A DNA stretch of 10,624 nucleotides from JBEEMU01 sp043778315 (GTDB lineage Bacteria > Bacteroidota > Bacteroidia > Chitinophagales > Saprospiraceae), in contig JAYWGJ010000020.1 in assembly GCA_043778315.1 (NCBI GenBank), positions 1 through 10,624 of the forward strand, read 5' to 3'. A program made the translations under genes and the position numbers. Numbering within the stretch: the stretch's first letter is position 1; each line of letters opens with the position of its first letter. Positions 1 to 7,132 of this stretch are shown piece after piece. The notes beneath the pieces are model-generated. The model made no database searches, was not told the origin of the DNA, and saw nothing but the letters and a program-made list of their open reading frames with translations.

Positions 1-1872
1 TTTAAACTCCTCAAAAATCACTTCGTCCATCTTCGAGCCTGTATCTATAAGGGCTGTAGCCAATATCGTGAGCGAGCCGCCGTCTTCTATATTGCGCGCT
101 GCGCCAAAAAACTGCTTGGGTTTATGCAGCGCATTTGCCTCTACGCCGCCCGAAAGTACTTTGCCGCTCGCAGGTGCAACGGTGTTGTGCGCACGCGCCA
201 AACGGGTAATACTGTCGAGCAAAATCACTACGTCATGCCCGCATTCCACCAATCTTTTCGACTTTTCTAATATCATATTCGACACGCGAACGTGCTGACT
301 CGCCACCTCGTCGAAAGTAGAAGCGACGACTTCGGCGCGGACGCTCCGCTTCATATCCGTCACCTCTTCGGGACGTTCGTCGATGAGCAAAATAATGAGG
401 TAACACTCGGGGTGATTGCGCGCAATGGCGTTCGCGATGTCTTTAAGTAGCCACGTTTTACCCGTTTTCGGCTGCGCAACTATCAAGCCGCGTTGCCCTT
501 TGCCTATCGGCGAAAACATATCGATGATGCGCGAAGGCAGGTGCGTGCTGTTTTCGGACAACCGCAGGGCTTCGGTCGGAAATGTGGGCGTGAGGAAGTC
601 GAACGGGACGCGGTCGCGCACTTCTTGTGGCGGACGACCGTTGATATAATTGACGCGCAGCAGCGCGAAAAACTTTTCGCCTTCGCGTGGCGGACGAACG
701 GGTCCTTGCACGGTATCACCCGTCCGCAAACCGAACAATTTTATTTGCGCTTGCGCGACATACACGTCGTCGGGTGACGACAAATAATTATAGTCAGCCG
801 AGCGCAAAAACCCGAAGCCTTCGGGCATCATTTCTAGCACGCCCTCGCCGTCTATCAAGCCGTCAAGCTCGATATTAAACTTCGGTTTTTCGGGCTGTTT
901 TGGTGGTTCGGGCTTGGCTGCCGCTTGCTCTTGCTTAGCTTGCGCTTGTTTATTCTCTGCTTGCGGCTGTTCTCTTGCGGCATCTCTTTCCGTATCTTTT
1001 ACAGCATCTTTCTGCGGCTGTCGCTGCTTTTGTTGTTGCTGTTGTTGTTTCGGTTGCTGTGCTGTTTTGGCTTGTTTTTGCGGCTCGTTTTTGCTGTCTT
1101 CTTTCTTTTCTTCCTTCTTTTCGGGACTGTTTTCGTTCGTTTTTTGCGGCTCAACTTTTTGGTTTTCGGTGCGCGGGGTTAGCTCGAGCGGCAGCGCGGT
1201 ATTTTCTACTGTGGTAGCAGGTGCGTCGAGCAACGACGGTATTTCAACCTCACGCTGTACTGGAACTAACGTTATTTTTGCGTCCTTTTTGCTATCGCCG
1301 TTTACCGACGACGAAGACGCGACGACCTGTTTCATGCGCGGACGTTTTTTAGCGACTTCCTCTGCCGTCTCTTCTCTCGGAGTAGGGTTTTCGTTGGCAA
1401 CAGGCGCGTCGGGCGCAACAACCGCGATTTTCTCTACTACTTTTTTAGGAATTAATTTGGCGGCTGGTTTACGTTCTGGCTTATGTTCTGGGTTACGCTC
1501 TTGTTTGCGTTCAGGCGCGGCTTTCTCTTTTGGCGGCGTATTTTCTGCGGTTTTTTCGGGTGTTTTTTCTACCGTTTTTTCTACTATTTTTTCCGCTTTC
1601 GGCGCAACGAGTCGCGGCTCTGTCGCCTTACGCTCTATCGGTTTGCGCTCTATGGGTTTACGCTCCACAATCGGCTTGGCGCGCACATTATTATCTTCTA
1701 CCGACGGCACATCGACGGGCGATTTGCGCGCATTTTCGATGGCTTGTTGGTCTAATATTTTGTATATTAAATTCTGTTTGGTTAGTTTTTGGTAGGCTTT
1801 TATCTCCATACTGGCGGCTAAGGCTTGCAGCTCTTCTACCGTCATATCATTCAGTTTCAGAATGTCGTACAT
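1..1872 (-). CDS. rho: Transcription termination factor Rho (3' end outside window)
   Basis: ATP-dependent RNA helicase that loads on nascent RNA and ends transcription; a cytoplasmic hexamer. The reading frame is open from ATG at 1872-1870 to the left edge, 624 codons. Residues 1-45 resemble the Rho_N helical domain. Residues ~46-330 are low-complexity, rich in Lys, Glu, Pro and Gln, with ERKP- and VEKT-like repeats and a poly-Gln run near 276-281. From ~331 the RNA-binding domain follows (GVLEMMPEGFGFLRSADYNY), then the ATPase core: Walker A AQPKTGKT (GKT 471-473), LLIDERPEEVTDM with the catalytic-type Glu at 499, Walker B VILLD ending at Asp553, and the stretch ALIDTGSKMDEVIFEEFK at the edge. 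By comparison with the 419-residue E. coli protein about 75-80 residues are missing, so the whole protein would be near 700. The length comes from the N-terminal insertion, which is known in Bacteroidota Rho. The ATG is chosen because Rho_N begins directly after it. Confidence 0.97.
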   Translation of the reverse strand, partial: MYDILKLNDMTVEELQALAASMEIKAYQKLTKQNLIYKILDQQAIENARKSPVDVPSVEDNNVRAKPIVERKPIERKPIERKATEPRLVAPKAEKIVEKTVEKTPEKTAENTPPKEKAAPERKQERNPEHKPERKPAAKLIPKKVVEKIAVVAPDAPVANENPTPREETAEEVAKKRPRMKQVVASSSSVNGDSKKDAKITLVPVQREVEIPSLLDAPATTVENTALPLELTPRTENQKVEPQKTNENSPEKKEEKKEDSKNEPQKQAKTAQQPKQQQQQQKQRQPQKDAVKDTERDAAREQPQAENKQAQAKQEQAAAKPEPPKQPEKPKFNIELDGLIDGEGVLEMMPEGFGFLRSADYNYLSSPDDVYVAQAQIKLFGLRTGDTVQGPVRPPREGEKFFALLRVNYINGRPPQEVRDRVPFDFLTPTFPTEALRLSENSTHLPSRIIDMFSPIGKGQRGLIVAQPKTGKTWLLKDIANAIARNHPECYLIILLIDERPEEVTDMKRSVRAEVVASTFDEVASQHVRVSNMILEKSKRLVECGHDVVILLDSITRLARAHNTVAPASGKVLSGGVEANALHKPKQFFGAARNIEDGGSLTILATALIDTGSKMDEVIFEEFK

Positions 1873-2319
1873 ATATTTATTATTAATATTTATTTATTAT
1901 TGAAATTGGTGTAATTTTGAATATTAGGTATAAATGCAAATGCTACACACAGATAGCTTTGCGGTATTTACACCACAAAAAAGGAAGGAAAGGGCAGTTG
2001 CTACTTATCGTAAGCACCTGCGATGTAGGAAAAATGAGGTTGAGCAATCAAAAAAATGGAGTACAACAGGGTGTTGCGAAAGACGGCGGCGCGCGCGTTC
2101 CTAACTAAAAATAGCGGAAAGAATAGTCAATAATGGAGTTTGGTGCGCTACTGATATTTTTTTATTTTCATTATAATCAATTGATAAACAGGCATTTATA
2201 TCAATTACAACAACAATCAAGAAAAACGCTTACAGCATTTATTCTGCAAAATTACATATATTCCTTAGTTTTACAATCTTTTTGCAATTTATTTCTAATT
2301 TATTTTTACAATATATACG
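1873..2319. other. Divergent intergenic region between rho and rfbD
   Basis: This 447-bp stretch holds no convincing gene. Short open frames at 1917-2108 and 2133-2414 have no recognisable domain, and the second runs into rfbD in another frame. Both flanks are very AT-rich. The middle (about 1980-2110) is more balanced and includes a GC-rich patch near 2085-2100. Beside the candidate rho promoter a plus-strand TAGCTTTG (1954-1961) matches the -7 consensus but has no TTTG at the right distance. No clear rfbD promoter and no Shine-Dalgarno sequence was found; the rfbD ATG is preceded by an A/T-rich tract, as is usual in this phylum. Confidence 0.6.
1948..1979 (-). promoter_or_regulatory. Candidate Bacteroidota-type promoter of rho
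   Basis: On the minus strand TTTG (1979-1976) is followed after 20 nt by TATCTGTG (1955-1948). The Bacteroidota sigma-A consensus is TTTG, 19-21 nt, TAnnTTTG; the -7 box has one mismatch. Transcription would start near 1940, leaving an AT-rich leader of about 70 nt before the rho ATG. This is motif matching only. Confidence 0.4.
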
Positions 2320-3258
2320 ATGAAAATATTAGTTATCGGCGGAAGCGGGCAAATAGGCAGCGAGCTGCGGAGCTTGTCACGCGACTTAGCACTCACTACG
2401 CCACATACACTTGACTTTCCTACGCGCACCGATTTAGATATGACAGATAGTCAAGCGATTGCGCGTTTTTTCGCGACCAAAAAATACGATTTTTGTATCA
2501 ACGCCGCCGCTTATACCGCCGTAGATAAAGCGGAAACGGAGCGCGATTTGGCAGTCGCTATCAACGTGACCGCCGTACAGCACATCGCCGAAAACTGCGC
2601 TATACATAACGTGCAACTCGTGCATTTGTCGTCCGATTACGTCTATCATCGCCTACAAAATGACGGTTTGCTCACCGAACGCACGCCCGCCGCGCCGCAA
2701 GGCGTGTACGCTACTACGAAGCTCGCGGGCGAAGCCGCCGCCCTCGCCGCGCTGCCTAATACCGTCGTTTTGCGCACGTCGTGGGTCTATTCCGCACACG
2801 GCAGTAATTTCGTAAAAACGATGCTCCGCTTAGGACGCGAACGGGCGGCGCAAGGTATGCAAAAAGGTACGCAAACGGGCGCGGGACAAGGCGCAGAGCT
2901 TCGCGTAGTCACCGACCAAATCGGCGCGCCGACCTACGCCCGCGACTTAGCAGAAAGTATATTGCAAATAATCACACAAATCGCTGATAATCAAACAACT
3001 ACGGCTATCCAAAACTACGGCGGCATTTATAATTATAGCAACGAAGGCATCACTTCTTGGTACGATTTTGCCTACTTTATTCTCCATCAAAAACAAGTCA
3101 ATTGTAGCGTCGTACCTATCGCAACCGCCGAATATCCTACGCCTGCGGCGCGTCCGTTTTTTAGCGCGATGGACAAAACAAAACTCAAAAACACCTTTCA
3201 TATTCAGCCGCGACACTGGCACGCCGCGCTCTGCGATTGCCTAGAAAATCTGCCCTGA
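2320..3258 (+). CDS. rfbD: dTDP-4-dehydrorhamnose reductase family protein (RmlD/RfbD)
   Basis: NAD(P)H-dependent reductase of the extended SDR type; the family makes the last step to dTDP-L-rhamnose, the donor for rhamnose in surface polysaccharides. Cytoplasmic, 312 residues. Visible motifs: nucleotide-binding GGSGQIG (7-13), INAAAYTAVDKAE (60-72), LSSDYVY (103-109) with Ser105 where the family usually has Thr, the catalytic YATTK pair Tyr130/Lys134 within GVYATTKLAGE, TSWVYS (153-158), and DQIGAPTYARDLAE (199-212). Residues ~176-192, between NFVKTMLRLGRER and ELRVVTDQ, form a Gly/Gln/Thr-rich insertion that most family members lack. The start is the ATG directly before the Rossmann strand. 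The usual rmlA, rmlB and rmlC genes are not in the window. The next gene begins 19 bp after the stop, so the two are probably cotranscribed. The family call is firm; the exact sugar substrate is inferred. Confidence 0.9.
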   Translation: MKILVIGGSGQIGSELRSLSRDLALTTPHTLDFPTRTDLDMTDSQAIARFFATKKYDFCINAAAYTAVDKAETERDLAVAINVTAVQHIAENCAIHNVQLVHLSSDYVYHRLQNDGLLTERTPAAPQGVYATTKLAGEAAALAALPNTVVLRTSWVYSAHGSNFVKTMLRLGRERAAQGMQKGTQTGAGQGAELRVVTDQIGAPTYARDLAESILQIITQIADNQTTTAIQNYGGIYNYSNEGITSWYDFAYFILHQKQVNCSVVPIATAEYPTPAARPFFSAMDKTKLKNTFHIQPRHWHAALCDCLENLP

Positions 3259-3277
3259 TTATTACTATAAATATACC

Positions 3278-4765
3278 ATGATAACCGCGTCTATCCGCCG
3301 CAACGCGCCGCCTTTGTGGCTGGTGGTCGCGTTATTTTTTACGGGCTGTTTTTTTTATTTTTATCCGCAACTGCCGCACGTCGCCGACGAGGTCGGCTAC
3401 CTCAATCGCGCCGTCGATTTGGTGCAGCCGCTCGCGTACACAGACGCGCTCTCGGGCGAACGCATCAACCTCACAACCCAAGATTTTCCGTTAGGAACGG
3501 CGTTTCTGACCGCTATTTTTGTGTGGTTGGGCGGCGCAAAAGCCGCATTCATGCAAGGCTGGTTTTGCTTATTACTATCCTATTTATTGATTACAGCGAT
3601 GCTGCGGCGACTGCAATTACCCGAATGGACTGCCCTACTCTGCTTTTTTTTCGCGCCTGCACTCGTATTTTCGCGGAGTATCATGAGCGATTTGCCGAGT
3701 CTTTTGTTGGCGAGTATTTTTTTCTTTGTTTATTATTACAATAAAAAAAACGCAATCAATACATTTTTTTTATCTTTTATATTTGGCTTATCTATTTGGT
3801 TTAGAGAAACAAACGTAATTATATTTTTTATATTTATAATAAAAATTTTATACGATAGTATCAAAAGTAAAAATTTTATTACTATGTTTGTTTTAGTATT
3901 CGGAATTGCAGTTGCATTGCTGCCGCGTTTGCTAACGGCATACTATATATATGGTGATGCGTGGCACATCAAGGTTTCGGGCTACGATTTTTCGCTGCGC
4001 TTCGCCGCTCAAACTTTTTTATTGTATAGCTTAACGCTGAATGTTTTTTTCCCGTTCGGATTTTGGCAAGTATTGCAATACAAAAACAAAACCGCCGATG
4101 TCACAGATTGGATACTAAAAACGACGCTAAGTTTATTTTTTTTATTTTTTATTTTATACGAATACAACGGAATCGGCTCGAGCGGCTGGGCAAAAGCAAG
4201 CCTACTTTCTACCCGTTTTTTTGTGCCTTTATTGCCGTTTTTTTGTTTGATTTTAGCTAATAACGCGCTCCGTTTTCAAGCAAAAATAACGCAATACGGC
4301 ATCAAAAATATTTTTATTTTCGCTGTTTTTTTATTAATATTTGTCATTAATAAATATGGAAATTATAGAGATTGTGACCACCTAAAAATACAAAATTTAA
4401 TTAATCAATATACTAATAAAAGTTCTAAGTACTTGATTATCAATTTGAAATTTGATGAGCAAATTAAATACATTACGCCGCTATACCTGACCTCCGACGC
4501 AACGCATTTGGTGCAACAACAAAGCATAACGGATAGTACTGTCAAAAAATTAAAACAACAAATACGCGATACTTCAATTTTTGCGCTATCTTTGCAGCGA
4601 AAAGGAACGCCTTTATGGGACACACTTGCCGATAGAAACTTGCGGGTAACGCAAAAACTATTGCAGTCAAAAAAATATGATAAATGGCAAGGCATCGAAA
4701 CGGCAGATAGAAACGTTTGTAGTGTAATAAGATTTTTACTTTCTTCCAAACACAGCACAAAATAG
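3278..4765 (+). CDS. Polytopic membrane glycosyltransferase, GT-C / ArnT-PMT-like
   Basis: A 495-residue integral membrane protein with about ten hydrophobic segments (for example ~13-29, 73-84, 92-108, 118-131, 139-153, 162-190, 202-220, 281-294, 313-327, 343-357) and a soluble C-terminal tail of ~135 residues. After the first helix comes a loop with an acidic pair, ADEVGYLNRA (Asp37, Glu38). The placing of an acidic motif in the first extracytoplasmic loop is typical of GT-C enzymes that use lipid-linked sugars. SIMSDLPSLLLA (134-145) and IWFRETNVI (173-181) also resemble the ArnT/PMT superfamily. The likely role is transfer of a sugar from a polyprenyl-phosphate donor on the periplasmic side, for envelope glycan or protein glycosylation; donor and acceptor cannot be read. 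It lies 19 bp behind the rfbD-like gene, suggesting one operon. The first 150 codons are GC-richer than the middle (about 3740-4480), which is dense in Ile, Phe, Lys and Asn codons. The family call is moderately sure. Confidence 0.7.
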   Translation: MITASIRRNAPPLWLVVALFFTGCFFYFYPQLPHVADEVGYLNRAVDLVQPLAYTDALSGERINLTTQDFPLGTAFLTAIFVWLGGAKAAFMQGWFCLLLSYLLITAMLRRLQLPEWTALLCFFFAPALVFSRSIMSDLPSLLLASIFFFVYYYNKKNAINTFFLSFIFGLSIWFRETNVIIFFIFIIKILYDSIKSKNFITMFVLVFGIAVALLPRLLTAYYIYGDAWHIKVSGYDFSLRFAAQTFLLYSLTLNVFFPFGFWQVLQYKNKTADVTDWILKTTLSLFFLFFILYEYNGIGSSGWAKASLLSTRFFVPLLPFFCLILANNALRFQAKITQYGIKNIFIFAVFLLIFVINKYGNYRDCDHLKIQNLINQYTNKSSKYLIINLKFDEQIKYITPLYLTSDATHLVQQQSITDSTVKKLKQQIRDTSIFALSLQRKGTPLWDTLADRNLRVTQKLLQSKKYDKWQGIETADRNVCSVIRFLLSSKHSTK

Positions 4766-4805
4766 GAACACAGCATAGTAACACAAGTATATTTTAATTA
4801 CCATT

Positions 4806-5723
4806 TTGAAAAATTTATACCTTATTATATTAGGTTTGGCGATAAGCCAAATTGCATTGGCACAAAAGCCAAAATATGGCATCAAAGCCGCGCTCAACGT
4901 TTCTACTATACTCGGTAATGTAGAACGCGACGGCTCGGGCAACGCCTTAGAAAAATATATACCGCAAACGGGGTTTAGCGTCGGCGCGACCGCAATGTTC
5001 CCTATCACCGATATTTTTGGTGCGGAGGGCGAGTTGTTGTATGCTATAAAATCAACGCGCTACGAATACAACGGACCTGGCTACTATAATTTTGTAGGTG
5101 CAAACAACAGTGTCAAACACGTTGAGGGCAACTTGCGCTTCATCTCTAATCGCAGCAACAACTATATAGACGTGCCTTTGATGTTGTATTACAAACCTGC
5201 AAAACATTTTAAAGTGAACCTTGGGGTGCATGCTGCTGTTAATGTAGGTTCTACTGGTGCAGGCGAGTTTAAACTATCAGAAATAGATTATATAGATGGT
5301 ACGGGCGACAAAACCCGCGTGAAAGAGAATATCATAATAGCATTAACCGAAGATTTTAGCAAAGCCTACGATAAACAGTTAGATTTGTCTAGTCCGAACT
5401 CGCTTACCGTCCCGTCGGTCTCGTTTCGGGGCGATACTTATGTGTATCCGTCTATCGTGGGTGCATATTATTTTTATCCTGACAAACGAGGTACTTTTTT
5501 TAATATGTTTGATGCGGGTATAGTAGGCGGCGCGTCTTACGTTTTCGGCTCGGGCTTAAATATCGGCTTGCGTGCTAATTATGGCTTACTCGACCTCACC
5601 ACCGATTACTACCAAAATTACCGAAGCATCAACACGGGCAAAGCCGACGGCTACAAACCCGTCAATAGAGGCGGCTTCAACCGCGACCTCACGTTTCAAG
5701 TCCATATCGGATTTAGTTTCTAA
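4806..5723 (+). CDS. Outer-membrane beta-barrel protein (PorT/OMP_b-brl-like), TTG start
   Basis: A secreted protein of 305 residues. The first 20 form a clear Sec signal peptide: MKNL, then a hydrophobic core, ending ISQIALAQ with cleavage expected before the Gln. The mature part begins KPKYGIKAALNVST and alternates polar and hydrophobic residues as in a small barrel. It includes GFSVGATAMFPIT and FGAEGELLYAIKSTRYEYNG, then the typical NNYIDVPLMLYYKPAKHFKV (repeated in many Bacteroidota barrels of the outer-membrane beta-barrel domain type), and ends in HIGFSF with a terminal Phe, as outer-membrane proteins usually do. No upstream ATG exists in frame and the signal peptide begins at TTG (4806-4808), so TTG is taken as the start. 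It follows the glycosyltransferase gene by 40 bp and precedes a second barrel gene. The specific function is unknown. Confidence 0.82.
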   Translation: MKNLYLIILGLAISQIALAQKPKYGIKAALNVSTILGNVERDGSGNALEKYIPQTGFSVGATAMFPITDIFGAEGELLYAIKSTRYEYNGPGYYNFVGANNSVKHVEGNLRFISNRSNNYIDVPLMLYYKPAKHFKVNLGVHAAVNVGSTGAGEFKLSEIDYIDGTGDKTRVKENIIIALTEDFSKAYDKQLDLSSPNSLTVPSVSFRGDTYVYPSIVGAYYFYPDKRGTFFNMFDAGIVGGASYVFGSGLNIGLRANYGLLDLTTDYYQNYRSINTGKADGYKPVNRGGFNRDLTFQVHIGFSF

Positions 5724-5821
5724 TACCAATTTCTAATATAATTTCTAATAATATAGTGCATTACTCAATTTATAAGTTTCAATTTTCAACCATTTTTTTT
5801 CAACCATTTAATTTAATTATT

Positions 5822-6700
5822 ATGTTTAAATCTAAACTATTTTTGACAGTAGTAGCCGCTGGTTTGGCTACAGCAGTGTTCGCGCAACCGTATGTACAAG
5901 TGCAAGCAGGCTATGCGTTCGCAACTTCGGCAGATGTGCGGGGTACTACTAACGTAACTACGGGTACTGGTGCCACTGCTGTGACTACCTCTGAAAACAT
6001 TTACGGTACTGGTGGTTCGGGCATAGGCTTTGGTGCAGCTTTTGGCTACGGTCTTAGCGAGCATATCAGCGCGCAGTTAGGTGTAGCTTACGGTATTAAC
6101 AGCCAAGTAACCGCGCAAGCTAGCAATGCCGATGCTAAAACATCAAGTAAAACCACATCTTCGGGTACTCAATTGCGTTTAATTCCTGCTTTAGTACTAA
6201 GCACGGGCAAGGAAGGTCTTGCGCCTTATGCACGTTTTGGCTTAATCTTGCCTGTTGCAGGTACAGGTTTAACTACAATTGAAGCCACTACCGCTACTGG
6301 AAGCAGCAAAAATGAATATACTTCTGCTGGTCAGTTTTCAGTAGGCTTTAATTCTGCGTTAGGTGTTGCGTTTAATATAAATGATAAAATTGCTATCTTC
6401 GGCGAAGCTGAGGTTAGCTCTTTGACTATCAAAGGTAAATCATTGACTTGGACAAAAGGTGAGAGCACTGATGCCTCAGGTAAAGTGACTAACAGCTTAG
6501 AAAATGCAAAAGCTGCAAGCACCGTTAGAAACTATGTAGATAAATTAGACGGTACTACAAAAGATTATTTTGGTGCTAGCCCTACTCTACTCACTCTGGT
6601 TGATCCAACTTACGATCAGTCAAAAGCGAGTACTGCTTTAGCTCCTATGAGCAACAACAACTCTGTTGGTATCAACATCGGTGTAAGAATCAAGTTCTAA
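5822..6700 (+). CDS. Outer-membrane beta-barrel protein, probably abundant
   Basis: A 292-residue secreted protein starting at ATG 5822. A longer frame from GTG 5756 would put 22 polar and aromatic residues before a perfect signal peptide, so the ATG is preferred. The signal peptide is MFKSKLFLTVVAAGLATAVFA, with cleavage before QPYVQVQAGYAF. The mature protein is rich in Gly, Thr, Ser and Ala, has no Cys, and shows alternating barrel strands such as GIGFGAAFGYGLSEHISAQLGVAYG, LRLIPALVLS, YARFGLILPVAG, FNSALGVAFNINDKIAIFGEAEVSS, and the C-terminal SVGINIGVRIKF ending in Phe. Long Thr/Ser/Lys-rich loops lie between strands. Codon use is strikingly T-ended (GGT, GCT, ACT, TCT), unlike the GCG/GGC/CGC-rich neighbours, which suggests strong expression. 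A good terminator follows. Function is not known beyond a general outer-membrane porin or structural role; an OmpW-like or OmpA-barrel-like fold is possible. Confidence 0.8.
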   Translation: MFKSKLFLTVVAAGLATAVFAQPYVQVQAGYAFATSADVRGTTNVTTGTGATAVTTSENIYGTGGSGIGFGAAFGYGLSEHISAQLGVAYGINSQVTAQASNADAKTSSKTTSSGTQLRLIPALVLSTGKEGLAPYARFGLILPVAGTGLTTIEATTATGSSKNEYTSAGQFSVGFNSALGVAFNINDKIAIFGEAEVSSLTIKGKSLTWTKGESTDASGKVTNSLENAKAASTVRNYVDKLDGTTKDYFGASPTLLTLVDPTYDQSKASTALAPMSNNNSVGINIGVRIKF

Positions 6701-6738
6701 ATCTTATTGGTTACAATAACCGTATAGTATAGTGAAAG

Positions 6739-6790
6739 AATGGTTAGCGGTTGGGCAATAGCTAACTGCTAACCATTTTTTATTTTTTTG
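6739..6790 (+). terminator. Rho-independent terminator after the barrel gene
   Basis: AATGGTTAGCGGTT (6739-6752) pairs with AACTGCTAACCATT (6764-6777) through 14 positions with one G-T wobble, leaving an 11-nt loop. A T-rich tract interrupted by one A follows to about 6790. It sits 39 bp after the stop codon at 6700 and points in the gene's direction. Confidence 0.88.
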
Positions 6791-6833
6791 TCAATTTATT
6801 ACGATAATTTATATATTAACGCTGCAAAAGTTT

Positions 6834-6841
6834 TATCTTTG
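6834..6841 (+). promoter_or_regulatory. TAnnTTTG box (possible promoter)
   Basis: TATCTTTG matches the Bacteroidota -7 consensus exactly. No TTTG lies 19-21 nt upstream, though the phrase CTGCAAAAG just before resembles sequence often seen there. Transcription would begin near 6848, immediately before the palindromic element, giving porV a ~285-nt leader, or the element a transcript of its own. Confidence 0.4.
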
Positions 6842-6860
6842 CCTTTTGGGTATATGTTTT

Positions 6861-6992
6861 AAAATAGACGACATTATCGGGAGCGATAAAAAATAGTTAA
6901 ACCGTAGCCGCTACCCTCCTGACGGAGGGGCTGGGGGAGGCTCGTAGGGTTAAGCTATTTTTGGAGCGTAGATAAAGAATGTCGTTTATTTT
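6861..6992. repeat. Long imperfect palindromic element, copy 1
   Basis: A 132-bp stretch whose two ends are inverted repeats: AAAATAGACGACATT at 6861-6875 matches, on the other strand, AAAATAAACGACATT read back from 6992. Further in, AAAAATAG.TTAAACCGTAGCC (about 6889-6909) pairs with the reverse complement of GGCTCGTAGGGTTAAGCTATTTTT (about 6939-6962). Within the arms are small hairpins: TTATCG/CGATAA (6874-6889), GTAGC-C-GCTAC (6904-6914), and CCCTCC-TGAC-GGAGGG (6914-6929), followed by GGGGGAGG. The CCCTCC...GGAGGGG...GGGGGAGG phrase is familiar to me from intergenic repeats of Bacteroidota. A diverged copy lies at 9225-9318. It encodes no protein; it resembles a MITE- or REP-like element. 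It lies between a terminator and porV. Confidence 0.75.
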
Positions 6993-7132
6993 ATTGCAGC
7001 TTTAGAAATCAAAATTCATTTTTTTACGAAAAAAACAGCCTATCGCTCCTTATTTACACTAAAATCATTCATGCTTGGCGCAATATAGTTACGTCGCATG
7101 ATTTTTATACCATAACCAAAATCGTAATATTA

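Noticed and set aside
914..1795. 293-codon plus-strand open frame, very rich in Cys, Ser and Phe
   Set aside because: It lies antisense to the low-complexity part of rho; its odd composition is what the Lys/Glu/Gln codons give when read backwards.
1917..2414. Two small plus-strand open frames (1917-2108 and 2133-2414)
   Set aside because: No domain or good start context; the first begins with TTG, and the second overlaps the start of rfbD in another frame.
5756..5821. Upstream GTG start for the second barrel protein
   Set aside because: It would place 22 residues before a complete signal peptide; the ATG at 5822 fits far better.
7061..7105. Imperfect inverted repeat AAAATCATTCATGC / GCATGATTTT upstream of porV
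   Set aside because: Needs a bulge and is A/T-rich; could be an operator, but nothing else supports it.
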